A stretch of DNA of 22,100 nt from RGIG6353 sp045531285 (lineage in GTDB: Bacteria; Bacillota; Clostridia; Oscillospirales; SIG627): contig JAZSDT010000174.1 in the NCBI GenBank assembly GCA_045531285.1, forward strand, positions 1-22,100. Reading direction: 5' to 3'. A program made the translations under genes and the position numbers. The notes beneath the pieces are model-generated. The model saw only the letters and a program-made list of their open reading frames with translations. It was not told the origin of the DNA and searched no databases. Positions 15,399 to 22,100 of this stretch are shown one piece after another (the first letter of the stretch is position 1; every line of letters starts with the position of its first letter).

Positions 15399-15952
15399 TA
15401 TTTTCTCCCAACGGTATGAACGTAAGTCTTTCCGTATTTATATCTTTTCTTAACCTCAACACCGTATTCCTCGCATACAGCATCGAGTCCCTCTATTTCG
15501 GCATCCTCACCTTCAAGAACAATTACGCCGTCCTCAGCAAGAACACCGTACTTCATAACCTTTTTTACCACCTCAGGCAAAAGTTTCTTGCCGTAAGGCG
15601 GATCTACAAATATAAAGTGAAACGTATCACTCGACTTCTTGAGAAAGTCGGTAAAATCCATTCTGACTATTCTGCACTGTGAGAAAAGCTTAGTCTTCTG
15701 TGCATTCTTTTTTACTATTTCAATAGAAGCCTGTGATTCATCAACAAACACAGCACTCTCAGCACCTCTGCTGATAGCTTCAAGACCCAGCTGTCCGCTA
15801 CCGGCAAAAAGGTCAAGCACACGTCGGGAGTCAAGGTCAAACTGTATGGCACTGAAAATACCTTCCTTAGCCATTTCGGTGGTAGGTCTTACTTCATCTC
15901 CATAAGGAGATTCAAGCTTTATACCTCTTGCTGTTCCTGTAATTATTCTCAT
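15398..15952 (-). CDS. rsmD: 16S rRNA (guanine966-N2)-methyltransferase RsmD
   Basis: SAM-dependent methyltransferase acting on G966 of 16S rRNA during 30S assembly. The 184-residue protein begins MRIITGTARGIKL, typical of the family. It has the SAM loop VLDLFAGSGQLGLEA from residue 45, the acidic FVDES at about 69-73 and the catalytic DPPY at 117-120. The start follows GGAGAG and begins 3 bases after the stop of the upstream esterase gene, so it is probably cotranscribed from the promoter at 17061-17089. It overlaps coaD by one base. Confidence 0.96.
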   Translation of the reverse strand: MRIITGTARGIKLESPYGDEVRPTTEMAKEGIFSAIQFDLDSRRVLDLFAGSGQLGLEAISRGAESAVFVDESQASIEIVKKNAQKTKLFSQCRIVRMDFTDFLKKSSDTFHFIFVDPPYGKKLLPEVVKKVMKYGVLAEDGVIVLEGEDAEIEGLDAVCEEYGVEVKKRYKYGKTYVHTVGRK

Positions 15953-15955
15953 TTA

Positions 15956-17023
15956 TTACTCTCCAATTTTCAAATCGATAAAATCTAAAAACTTATTCCA
16001 GTCATATCTGCTGAAAAAGTGCTTGCCCGGACGCACGTAATATGCAATATGTCCGTCTCTGAAATGCTCGTGAAGCTCGGGATATCTGTTGGGATAAACA
16101 AAGCCCGTAACACCTTGACTTTCAAATTCAGGTGCTGCTGTTACACAGGTCAGATACTCTGATTCGTGATCTGCCCACACGTCCTCGATTGCGGTACCCA
16201 ACTCCACAAAACGAGGAGCCGAAGCCGCTACCAACCAATGCTGGTCGAAGGGCAACGCCTGTTCATTGTCTATATACTTCTTGTAATTGGGACAAAACCA
16301 AAACGGGAAGTTCCTTGTTATTGCCTCCACAGTCTCTCCGCGCTTATCACGGTGTATAGCACCTCCGCTGCAACCGGAATCGTTAGAGTGGATAAACTTA
16401 AATCTTTCATCAAAAGCACCTGTAACAAGCGCAGTCTTACCAAGTCTTGAATGGCCGGCAACACCAAGGTTATCCATGTCAACATAATCAAGGGTTTCAA
16501 GGTAGTCAGCAACGCGGGATGCAGCCCACGCCCACATCATAATTTTTCCCGTCGCATCAGGGGCCGTACGTTCACCGTCGGGAAAAAGAATCCCTGCTAT
16601 ACCATCGGTAAAATCATTGTTGTCGGCAGTTATATCACTATAGCAAAAAACAGCCAAAGAATACCCTCTGTCAATTATCTCCTCGGCAGGAGTATATTTA
16701 TCGGGACAGTTATAGCGAAAATTAATCTGTACTATGACCTTCTGATCTTTTTTGTCAACCGGGTGAACAAATTTAAAAGGAAAAGAAAACTCCTTACCCA
16801 AAAGCTTACCCTTAACGGTAACCTCCTCGAGTGTGGCATTGCCTGTCATATACGTTGCAGTCTCAAGAGACTTCACCTCGTAAGTCACGTCCGTAGGTGC
16901 GGGAACAGGCTGACCGTATTCCTCTTCCGCCAGCATCTTCTTCATATACTCTCGTCTTTCAACGGTATCCTTTATATCAGGGAGAGAGGGGATTTTTCTC
17001 TGTTCTATTATCTCTTTAAGCAT
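15956..17023 (-). CDS. CE15-like alpha/beta hydrolase (glucuronoyl/acetylxylan-type esterase)
   Basis: Serine esterase of the alpha/beta-hydrolase fold resembling the bacterial carbohydrate esterase family 15 group. In the 355-residue protein the nucleophile elbow is GHSRLGK with Ser192. It is followed by SNDSGCSGG (213-221), the GETV...FPFWF stretch (229-243), PFDQH (258-262) and the C-terminal RPGKHFF with candidate catalytic His335. Known CE15 enzymes cleave glucuronate esters linking xylan to lignin, but homologues are often labelled acetylxylan esterase; the true substrate cannot be told. The ATG at 17023 is chosen for its AAAGGAG site; the frame extends 30 codons upstream without support. 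There is no signal peptide, so the enzyme is predicted to be cytosolic. It heads a unit with rsmD and coaD. Confidence 0.8.
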   Translation of the reverse strand: MLKEIIEQRKIPSLPDIKDTVERREYMKKMLAEEEYGQPVPAPTDVTYEVKSLETATYMTGNATLEEVTVKGKLLGKEFSFPFKFVHPVDKKDQKVIVQINFRYNCPDKYTPAEEIIDRGYSLAVFCYSDITADNNDFTDGIAGILFPDGERTAPDATGKIMMWAWAASRVADYLETLDYVDMDNLGVAGHSRLGKTALVTGAFDERFKFIHSNDSGCSGGAIHRDKRGETVEAITRNFPFWFCPNYKKYIDNEQALPFDQHWLVAASAPRFVELGTAIEDVWADHESEYLTCVTAAPEFESQGVTGFVYPNRYPELHEHFRDGHIAYYVRPGKHFFSRYDWNKFLDFIDLKIGE

Positions 17024-17060
17024 ATTTAACTCCTTTACCAATATGATTATACTTATATAT

Positions 17061-17089
17061 TTTGTATCATAAAACAGCATAAAAGTCAA
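17061..17089 (-). promoter_or_regulatory. Sigma-A promoter of the esterase-rsmD-coaD unit
   Basis: On the minus strand TTGACT (17089-17084), a 17-base spacer, then TACAAA (17066-17061) with an extended TG. It gives a leader of about 30 bases before the ATG at 17023 and runs divergently from the gdhA promoter. Confidence 0.7.
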
Positions 17090-17151
17090 GAAAAAGCATC
17101 CTTTATTTCGCAAAAAACTTTCAAAACTTATTAGTTTTTACAAATTTTCTA

Positions 17152-17180
17152 TTGACAACTAAAAAAAAGATAATTATAAT
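17152..17180 (+). promoter_or_regulatory. Consensus sigma-A promoter of gdhA
   Basis: TTGACA (17152-17157), a 17-base A-rich spacer and TATAAT (17175-17180): a full match to the consensus. The predicted start is near 17187, leaving an untranslated leader of about 74 bases. This fits strong expression of gdhA. Confidence 0.92.
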
Positions 17181-17200
17181 ATCCTTATTAAATTTTATTT

Positions 17201-17228
17201 ATCCAGCTTTTATGAGCATAAATTGGAT
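17201..17228 (+). promoter_or_regulatory. Stem-loop in the gdhA leader
   Basis: ATCCA (17201-17205) pairs with TGGAT (17224-17228) around an inner TTTAT-GAGC-ATAAA hairpin (17209-17222), separated by a small internal loop. It lies between the start of transcription and the AGGAGG site. No T run follows. It is possibly a stability or translation element. Confidence 0.35.
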
Positions 17229-17260
17229 TTAAATACTAATCACAGGAGGTTTTTACAAAG

Positions 17261-18607
17261 ATGAAAAACCAGTATATGTTAGACGTTCTTGAGATGGTCA
17301 AGAAGAGAAATGCAAACGAGCCTGAATTCATTCAGACCGTTGAAGAAGTTTTTGAAAGTATCGAGCCCGTTATTGATGCACGCCCCGATTTTGTAGAGGC
17401 AGGCATTCTCGAAAGAATAGTTGAGCCCGACAGACAGATCTCATTCAGAGTTCCGTGGGTCGATGACAACGGCAAGGTTCAGGTAAACCGTGGCTTCAGA
17501 GTTCAGTTCAACTCAGCTATCGGTCCTTACAAGGGCGGTATCAGATTTGCTCCCAACGTATATTCAGGTATTATGAAGTTCCTCGGCTTCGAGCAGACCT
17601 TCAAGAACAGCCTTACCTCTCTCCCCATGGGCGGCGGTAAGGGTGGTGCCGACTTCGACCCTCAGGGCAAGTCCGACGCAGAGGTTATGCGCTTCTGTCA
17701 GAGCTTTATGATCGAGCTCAGCCGTCACATCGGTGCTGACGTTGACGTTCCTGCAGGCGACCTCGGTGTAGGCGCTCGTGAGATCGGTTATATGTTCGGT
17801 CAGTACAAGAGAATGAAGAACGAGTTCACAGGCGTATTCACCGGCAAGGGTATCCAGTACGGCGGCTCTCTCATTCGTCCCGAAGCAACAGGTTTCGGTG
17901 CAGTTTATTACACAGTTGAAATGCTCAAGCACTTCGGAGATGACATCAAGGGCAAGACATTTGTTGTATCAGGATTCGGTAACGTTGCTTGGGGTACAGT
18001 TAAGAAGATCAACGAGCTTGGCGGTAAGGTTGTTGTTATCTCAGGTCCCGACGGCTATATCTACGACGAAGACGGCGTAGCTACAGAAGAAAAAATCAAT
18101 TACATGCTCGAAATGCGTGCTTCTTGCCGCAACAGAGTTCAGGACTACGCTGAAAAGTTCAACGTTCCCTTCTTCGCAGGTCAGAAGCCTTGGGGCGTTA
18201 AGGCTGACATTCTTATGCCTTGTGCTACTCAGAACGAAGTAAGAATCGAAGATGCTGAAAAGATCGTTGCAAACGGTATCAAGTACTACGTTGAAGTTTC
18301 AAATATGCCTACAACAAACGAGGCTATTGCATACCTCAAGGCTAACGGCGTTAAGATCGCTCCTTCAAAGGCAGTTAACGCAGGCGGTGTTGCTACCTCG
18401 GGTCTTGAAATGTCACAGAACTCAATGCGTTACAGCTGGACTGCAGAAGAGGTTGATGCTAAGCTTCACCAGATCATGCAGAACATCTTCAAGGCTTCAG
18501 TTGATGCCGCTCAAGCTTACGGCTTTGGCGATGACCTTGTAGCAGGTGCTAACATTGCAGGCTTCCTCAAGGTTGCAGAAGCTATGAAGGCTCAGGGCTG
18601 CGTATAA
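17261..18607 (+). CDS. gdhA: Glutamate dehydrogenase
   Basis: Interconverts 2-oxoglutarate plus ammonium and glutamate. The 448-residue protein belongs to the hexameric small-subunit type. Catalytic residues are Lys127 in PMGGGKGG and Asp167 in PAGDLGVG, two positions later than Lys125 and Asp165 of the Clostridium symbiosum enzyme. The Rossmann loop is SGFGNVAWG, and the sequence VISGPDGYIYD after the second strand resembles the NAD-dependent C. symbiosum enzyme more than NADP forms, so cofactor use is open. The ATG follows AGGAGG at a long spacing of 11 bases. Codon use is strongly biased, as expected for an abundant protein. It is a monocistronic gene with a consensus promoter and a terminator. 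Confidence 0.97.
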   Translation: MKNQYMLDVLEMVKKRNANEPEFIQTVEEVFESIEPVIDARPDFVEAGILERIVEPDRQISFRVPWVDDNGKVQVNRGFRVQFNSAIGPYKGGIRFAPNVYSGIMKFLGFEQTFKNSLTSLPMGGGKGGADFDPQGKSDAEVMRFCQSFMIELSRHIGADVDVPAGDLGVGAREIGYMFGQYKRMKNEFTGVFTGKGIQYGGSLIRPEATGFGAVYYTVEMLKHFGDDIKGKTFVVSGFGNVAWGTVKKINELGGKVVVISGPDGYIYDEDGVATEEKINYMLEMRASCRNRVQDYAEKFNVPFFAGQKPWGVKADILMPCATQNEVRIEDAEKIVANGIKYYVEVSNMPTTNEAIAYLKANGVKIAPSKAVNAGGVATSGLEMSQNSMRYSWTAEEVDAKLHQIMQNIFKASVDAAQAYGFGDDLVAGANIAGFLKVAEAMKAQGCV

Positions 18608-18630
18608 TAACAAGGCAAAGCTTTGTTATT
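18606..18630 (+). other. Hairpin overlapping the gdhA stop codon
   Basis: AATAACAAGGC (18606-18616) pairs with GCTTTGTTATT (18620-18630), a stem of about 11 bp with one G-T pair and an AAA loop. Its left arm includes the end of the TAA stop. No T run follows, so it is not a classical terminator; it may protect the mRNA 3' end. Confidence 0.5.
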
Positions 18631-18676
18631 GGTTGATTTCATTCGGAAATCTTCCGCCAATTTTATAAATAGTTTC

Positions 18677-18706
18677 AAGGGAGGCGTTTCGTCTCCCTTT
18701 TGTTTT
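18677..18706 (+). terminator. Intrinsic terminator of gdhA
   Basis: AAGGGAGGCG (18677-18686) pairs with CGTCTCCCTT (18690-18699), a 10-bp stem with one G-T pair and a TTT loop. It is followed by a T-rich tail (TTTTGTTTT). It lies about 70 bases after the gdhA stop. Confidence 0.88.
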
Positions 18707-18806
18707 GCCTCGTCGGCTAGATATTTTGGAATATTTTCGGTCCTTTATGATATTTGCCGAATTTTTTATCGAATTAAGGTATTTTTTAACTTTTAAACAG
18801 AAAATA

Positions 18807-18835
18807 TTGCATTTTTGTTTCGTTTGTGATATACT
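18807..18835 (+). promoter_or_regulatory. Sigma-A promoter of the aminotransferase gene
   Basis: TTGCAT (18807-18812), 17-base spacer, TATACT (18830-18835) with an extended TG one base before it. The -10 box is 34 bases upstream of the ATG at 18870. Confidence 0.75.
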
Positions 18836-18869
18836 AATGAGGCTTTAGAAAATTTATGGAGATATATTA

Positions 18870-20087
18870 ATGAACGAAATCAAAAGATCAGACAAATTAA
18901 CATTAGTACATTCAGATATAAGAGGCGCTACCTTCCGCGAAGCACTCGAGATGGAGAAGAACGGCGAAAAGGTACTCAAGCTTAATACGGGTAACCCGGG
19001 AAAATTTGGCTTTGAAATGCCCGAAAGTATTCGACAGGCAGTAATTGAAAGTGTCGAGAGGGCTGTTCCCTACAGCGACGTAAAAGGAACCATTGAATCA
19101 AGAGAGGCAATAAAGAAGTATCATGAATCAACGGGCATCCCCTTCGTTGACGTGAATAATATCTTTGTAGGCAACGGTGTCAGTGAGGTAGTCAGTATGG
19201 CTACAACGGCATTTCTCAACTTTGGTGACGAAATACTCGTTCCCTGTCCTTGCTACTCTCTTTGGGCAAACTGTGCCTACATTGCAGGTGCAAAGCCCGT
19301 ACATTACATTTGCGACGAGCAATCGAATTGGTATCCTGATATTGATGATATTAAGAGTAAAATAACGTCAAAAACAAAAGCCATTCTTATCATCAACCCG
19401 AATAATCCTACAGGTGCAATATATCCTGTTGAAATACTTGAGCAAATTGCCAACATAGCCAGAGAGCACAACCTTGTTATCTTTTCCGACGAGATATACG
19501 ACAGACTTCTAATGGACGGCATGACGCACACTCCAATGGCAAAGGTTGCCCCCGACATGCTTGTGTTCACAATGAACGGTCTTTCAAAGTCACACGTCAT
19601 CTGCGGAATGCGTTGCGGATGGATGGTAATAACCGGTCCAACAGAACAGGCATCCGATATGATTGACGGAATAGTTGCACTTGCATCTATGAGACTTTGC
19701 TCCAATGCATTCGCACAGTTTGTCATCCCTGCCGCTCTTTCTGATTGGGAAAGCACAAAGGCAATGATGGTTCCCGGCGGAAGACTGTTTGAGCAAAGAG
19801 AAGCGGCTTGCAGAGCAATGGATAAATGCCCTGACCTGACATACGTTAAAAACCGTGCCGCTTTTTATATGTTCCCCAAAATCGACGTAAAGAAACACAA
19901 CATCACAAACGACAAGCAATTTGCACTCGACTTGTTAAAAGCTAAAAAAATATTAATCGTCGCAGGAAGCGGATTCGACTATCCTACCCCTGACCACTTC
20001 AGAATAGTAATGCTCCCCGAGCCCGATACTCTTTATAACGCAATGATGGAAATAGGAGACTTTTTGGAGAGCTATTGGCAAAAATAA
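18870..20087 (+). CDS. alaA: AlaA-like alanine/glutamate aminotransferase
   Basis: PLP-dependent class I aminotransferase. The 405-residue protein has the same length as E. coli AlaA, and from recall it aligns along its length (SDIRG near the N-terminus, KLNTGNPGKFGFEMPE, the INPNNPTGA motif, SDEIYDRLL, GGRLFEQR). The PLP lysine is predicted as Lys240 in NGLSK, the same number as in AlaA. AlaA makes alanine from pyruvate using glutamate. GGAG sits 8 bases before the ATG. It is transcribed alone from its own promoter, directly after gdhA, whose product glutamate would be the amino donor. Other aminotransferases of this family accept several amino acids, so the exact substrate is inferred from homology. 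Confidence 0.9.
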   Translation: MNEIKRSDKLTLVHSDIRGATFREALEMEKNGEKVLKLNTGNPGKFGFEMPESIRQAVIESVERAVPYSDVKGTIESREAIKKYHESTGIPFVDVNNIFVGNGVSEVVSMATTAFLNFGDEILVPCPCYSLWANCAYIAGAKPVHYICDEQSNWYPDIDDIKSKITSKTKAILIINPNNPTGAIYPVEILEQIANIAREHNLVIFSDEIYDRLLMDGMTHTPMAKVAPDMLVFTMNGLSKSHVICGMRCGWMVITGPTEQASDMIDGIVALASMRLCSNAFAQFVIPAALSDWESTKAMMVPGGRLFEQREAACRAMDKCPDLTYVKNRAAFYMFPKIDVKKHNITNDKQFALDLLKAKKILIVAGSGFDYPTPDHFRIVMLPEPDTLYNAMMEIGDFLESYWQK

Positions 20088-20094
20088 TTATGTT

Positions 20095-20133
20095 AAACAG
20101 CATCACCCAAATTATTGAGTGATGCTGTTTTTT
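20095..20133 (+). terminator. Intrinsic terminator of alaA
   Basis: AAACAGCATCAC (20095-20106) pairs perfectly with GTGATGCTGTTT (20119-20130), a 12-bp stem with a 12-base loop and a run of six T at 20128-20133. It begins 7 bases after the stop codon. Confidence 0.93.
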
Positions 20134-20201
20134 AAATTTATATTTACAATCTTATGCATCAAAATATTTTCGACTTTTTATTTGTTTTTTGTTGTTTTGT
20201 A

Positions 20202-20230
20202 TTGACTTTTTCTTGGTTTCGTTATACAAT
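20202..20230 (+). promoter_or_regulatory. Sigma-A promoter of the aldolase gene
   Basis: TTGACT (20202-20207), 17-base spacer, TACAAT (20225-20230). The predicted leader is about 36 bases and contains GGAGG just before the ATG at 20273. Confidence 0.85.
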
Positions 20231-20272
20231 GTAGATGTTAAAGAATTTAAACCTACATAGGAGGAAAATAAA

Positions 20273-21202
20273 ATGCTTGTTAATATGAACGAAGTCCTCT
20301 ACCCTGCCAAGAAGGGCAAATACGGTATCGGACTTTTTAACGCTGTCAACCTTGAGCTTGCACGCGGTATCATCAATGCTGCCGAGCAGACAGGCTCTCC
20401 CGTAATTATGGGTACTGCCGAGGTTCTCTTCCCCTACGGTCCTCTTGAGGAGGTTTCATACTACCTCATTCCTATGGCTAAGAAGGCAAGAGTTCCCGTT
20501 GTTGCTCACCTTGACCACGGTCTTAAGAAAGAAACTTGTATCAAGGCTCTTGAGCTTGGATTTACATCTATTATGTACGACTGCTCAACCGATCCTTACG
20601 AAGAGAACGTAAAGAAGGTTCGCGAGATGGCAGACATAGCTCACTCATACGGTGCTACTATCGAAGGTGAGCTCGGTCACGTTGGCGGAGCAGAAGGAGC
20701 TACAGAGGCTTCTATGGAAGACGCTTCCAAGTTCTACACAGATCCTGAGCAGGCAAGAGACTTTGTTGAAAGAACAAAGGTTGACGCACTTGCTATTGCA
20801 GTTGGTACAGCACACGGCGCTTATAAGCTCCCCCCCAAGCTTGATTTCAACAGAATTGAAACTATCGCAAACACAATTGACGTACCCCTTGTACTCCACG
20901 GCGGTTCAGGTCTTACAGACAAGGATTTCAAGACCGCTATCGAAAAGGGTATCAGTAAGGTAAATATCTTCACAGACATTAACATTGCGGCAGTTGAGGC
21001 TGAATTCCGTGCATTCACAGATATGAACAAGGGTATCATCGACCTTATCCCTGCATCTGTTGAAGCCATCAAGAAGGCTGTTATCAAGAAGATGGAACTC
21101 TTCGGCAGCTGCGGTACAGCAGTTACAGGCGGAGTTCTTGCTACAGACGAGCTTGTTGCAAGAATCACAAGAGAGGTTCTTGAGCAGCTTAAGAACAAGT
21201 AA
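20273..21202 (+). CDS. fba: Class II (zinc-dependent) fructose-bisphosphate aldolase family
   Basis: Cleaves fructose 1,6-bisphosphate to dihydroxyacetone phosphate and glyceraldehyde 3-phosphate, or runs in reverse. The 309-residue protein has the class II signature AHLDHG with catalytic Asp81 and zinc ligand His82. His181 (GTAHGAYK) and His209 (LHGGSG) complete the zinc site, and EGELGHVGG at 131-139 is the family loop. NIFTDIN after the second glycine loop binds substrate phosphate in relatives. GGAGG sits 8 bases before the ATG. Codon use is strongly biased, fitting high expression. Tagatose-bisphosphate aldolases (GatY/KbaY) share these motifs; no sugar-alcohol genes are adjacent, so the glycolytic role is more likely. 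Confidence 0.92.
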   Translation: MLVNMNEVLYPAKKGKYGIGLFNAVNLELARGIINAAEQTGSPVIMGTAEVLFPYGPLEEVSYYLIPMAKKARVPVVAHLDHGLKKETCIKALELGFTSIMYDCSTDPYEENVKKVREMADIAHSYGATIEGELGHVGGAEGATEASMEDASKFYTDPEQARDFVERTKVDALAIAVGTAHGAYKLPPKLDFNRIETIANTIDVPLVLHGGSGLTDKDFKTAIEKGISKVNIFTDINIAAVEAEFRAFTDMNKGIIDLIPASVEAIKKAVIKKMELFGSCGTAVTGGVLATDELVARITREVLEQLKNK

Positions 21203-21220
21203 TAAGCATATAAACAATTT

Positions 21221-21263
21221 AACCGTCGGTTCAATACGAATTGAACCGACGGTTTTTGTTTTT
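21221..21263 (+). terminator. Strong terminator of fba, shared with the convergent gene
   Basis: AACCGTCGGTTCAAT (21221-21235) pairs perfectly with ATTGAACCGACGGTT (21240-21254), a 15-bp stem with loop ACGA, followed by TTTTTGTTTTT. The convergent gene on the minus strand stops at 21262, so the stem also lies just past its end; the T run on that side is weaker. Confidence 0.95.
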
Positions 21264-22100
21264 ACTTAGTGCAATACTCGTATGCATTGCTCCAATAGTT
21301 GTACAGTGACTTCACAAGATTTTTTAACTTTTTATTCTCTGAATTTACTGTATGCTTTACGTAATTCAACGCACTGTAGTTGATTCTCACAGAATCGTTT
21401 ACAATCAGTGTATAGGCTTTGTCAAGCTCGTGAGCAGGTATATCAACAATATCTACGTAATAAATCCCGTTCTCGTACTCACGCGCCTCCACTGTTTCGT
21501 CTCCGACCTTGAATACGTATTCTCCAATTTCACCATCAATCTTAAAATAATGGCGTATTGTTGTTTTTCCTTCGAGTATAAGAGAAGTATACAAGTGCTC
21601 AATCCCCGACAACGTTCCTGTTTTTTCAGGCGAAATCACCGCTTCTATTGCCTCGGTATCAGCTTCCACGTCTCCAAGCTCTGTACTGTCACTGAAAAAG
21701 TTGTCAGCGTACTTGGTATACTCGTCAAGAGCGTTTATAAGACCGAGCTCCTTTTCATATCCCTCTTCCGTCTCGGCAAGGTCCCTGAACGACGAAATGT
21801 AATCGCAAACTCTCACCGCACCGGTAGAGATGCTGCTATTTCCGTAAAGCACCGTGTTTGTTACCTTGGTTCTATAAGCGTCCTTGGGTGCTACGTACGT
21901 TATAACGTAGTACAGCTGCTTTTCGCTGTCATAGTCCGGCTTTTTCTCGCTTTGAGCTACGGTTTTCTGAGTATCGGCATCGAAAACAACCGTTTTTACG
22001 CTCATCATATGAGCAATAGTTTCATCCAGTTCAAAATAGGTTTTTATTCCTATCGAGCCGTCAAGCACAAGACTTGTGCCCTTAACGGTTCCCGGGAACA
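21262..22100 (-). CDS. Probable surface/secreted protein with repeated domain (partial, 5' end outside the window)
   Basis: The frame is open to the right edge, so 278 C-terminal residues are visible and the true start is not. A GTG at 22068 lies inside a continuing domain and is unlikely to be the start. Two related units can be seen: GTSLVLDGSIGIKTYFELD near the edge and YTSLILEGKTTIRHYFKID about 160 residues later. Each is followed by beta-rich sequence, then a helix-like end (ALDEYTKYADNFF in the first, LVKSLYNYWSNAYEY in the second). This layout recalls an uncharacterised domain found in large extracellular proteins of Ruminococcaceae and Lachnospiraceae; that link is from memory. The sequence is acidic, with no membrane anchor or dockerin in the visible part. 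Function unknown. Confidence 0.7.
   Translation of the reverse strand, partial: FPGTVKGTSLVLDGSIGIKTYFELDETIAHMMSVKTVVFDADTQKTVAQSEKKPDYDSEKQLYYVITYVAPKDAYRTKVTNTVLYGNSSISTGAVRVCDYISSFRDLAETEEGYEKELGLINALDEYTKYADNFFSDSTELGDVEADTEAIEAVISPEKTGTLSGIEHLYTSLILEGKTTIRHYFKIDGEIGEYVFKVGDETVEAREYENGIYYVDIVDIPAHELDKAYTLIVNDSVRINYSALNYVKHTVNSENKKLKNLVKSLYNYWSNAYEYCTK

Noticed and set aside
16451..17029. 192-codon open frame on the plus strand opposite the esterase gene
   Set aside because: No ribosome binding site and no recognisable protein features; the minus-strand frame has clear hydrolase motifs.
17024..17113. 30-codon extension of the esterase, which might look like a hydrophobic signal sequence
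   Set aside because: The predicted promoter -10 and transcription start fall inside this extension, and the AAAGGAG site fits the ATG at 17023, so the hydrophobic stretch is probably not translated.

Overview
The window reads as chromosomal DNA of a low-to-moderate GC Gram-positive bacterium of the class Clostridia, most likely an Oscillospiraceae/Ruminococcus-like gut or anaerobic organism. This placement is inferred from a Clostridium symbiosum-like glutamate dehydrogenase, a PASTA-bearing SpoVD/FtsI-type penicillin-binding protein, AGGAGG-type ribosome binding sites, sigma-A promoters with 17-base spacers, and a partial surface protein of a kind common in that group. No rRNA, tRNA, CRISPR array, phage gene or insertion sequence is visible.

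Minus strand, read right to left from about 17.0 kb to 1.8 kb. A divergent promoter near 17.07 kb drives a CE15-like esterase gene, then rsmD (16S rRNA methyltransferase) and coaD (phosphopantetheine adenylyltransferase), tightly packed. A strong promoter with three TGG-type boxes at 10-base spacing (candidate MraZ operator) then starts the division and cell wall (dcw) cluster: mraZ, rsmH, an ftsL-like gene, pbpB/spoVD, murE, murF, mraY, ftsW, murG, ftsQ/divIB and ftsZ. Most junctions overlap or are separated by fewer than 25 bases. Exceptions are a 71-99 base gap with a terminator-like hairpin between ftsL and pbpB, and a 110-base gap with a separate promoter before ftsZ. murD, murB, murC and ftsA, common members of such clusters, are absent. 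The cluster makes lipid II (MurE, MurF, MraY, MurG), polymerises and crosslinks septal peptidoglycan (FtsW, PBP) and assembles the divisome (FtsL, FtsQ, FtsZ). rpmB (ribosomal protein L28) follows with its own promoter, a leader hairpin and a terminator.

Between rpmB and hom lies about 550 bases without a gene, holding three tandem 103-bp non-coding repeats with internal hairpins. hom (homoserine dehydrogenase, minus strand) has its own promoter and terminator.

Plus strand, 17.1-21.3 kb: three separately transcribed central metabolism genes, gdhA (glutamate dehydrogenase), alaA-like (alanine/glutamate aminotransferase) and a class II aldolase (fba-like). Each has a clear promoter and a hairpin terminator. 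gdhA with alaA could assimilate ammonium into glutamate and then alanine. The right edge cuts a minus-strand gene for a probable surface protein with two copies of a repeated domain.

Most of the window is well-understood housekeeping. The parts worth a second look are the 103-bp repeats, the promoter/operator architecture at mraZ, the internal terminator in the dcw operon, the missing ligase genes together with an atypical FtsZ tail, and the leaderless CE15-like esterase.
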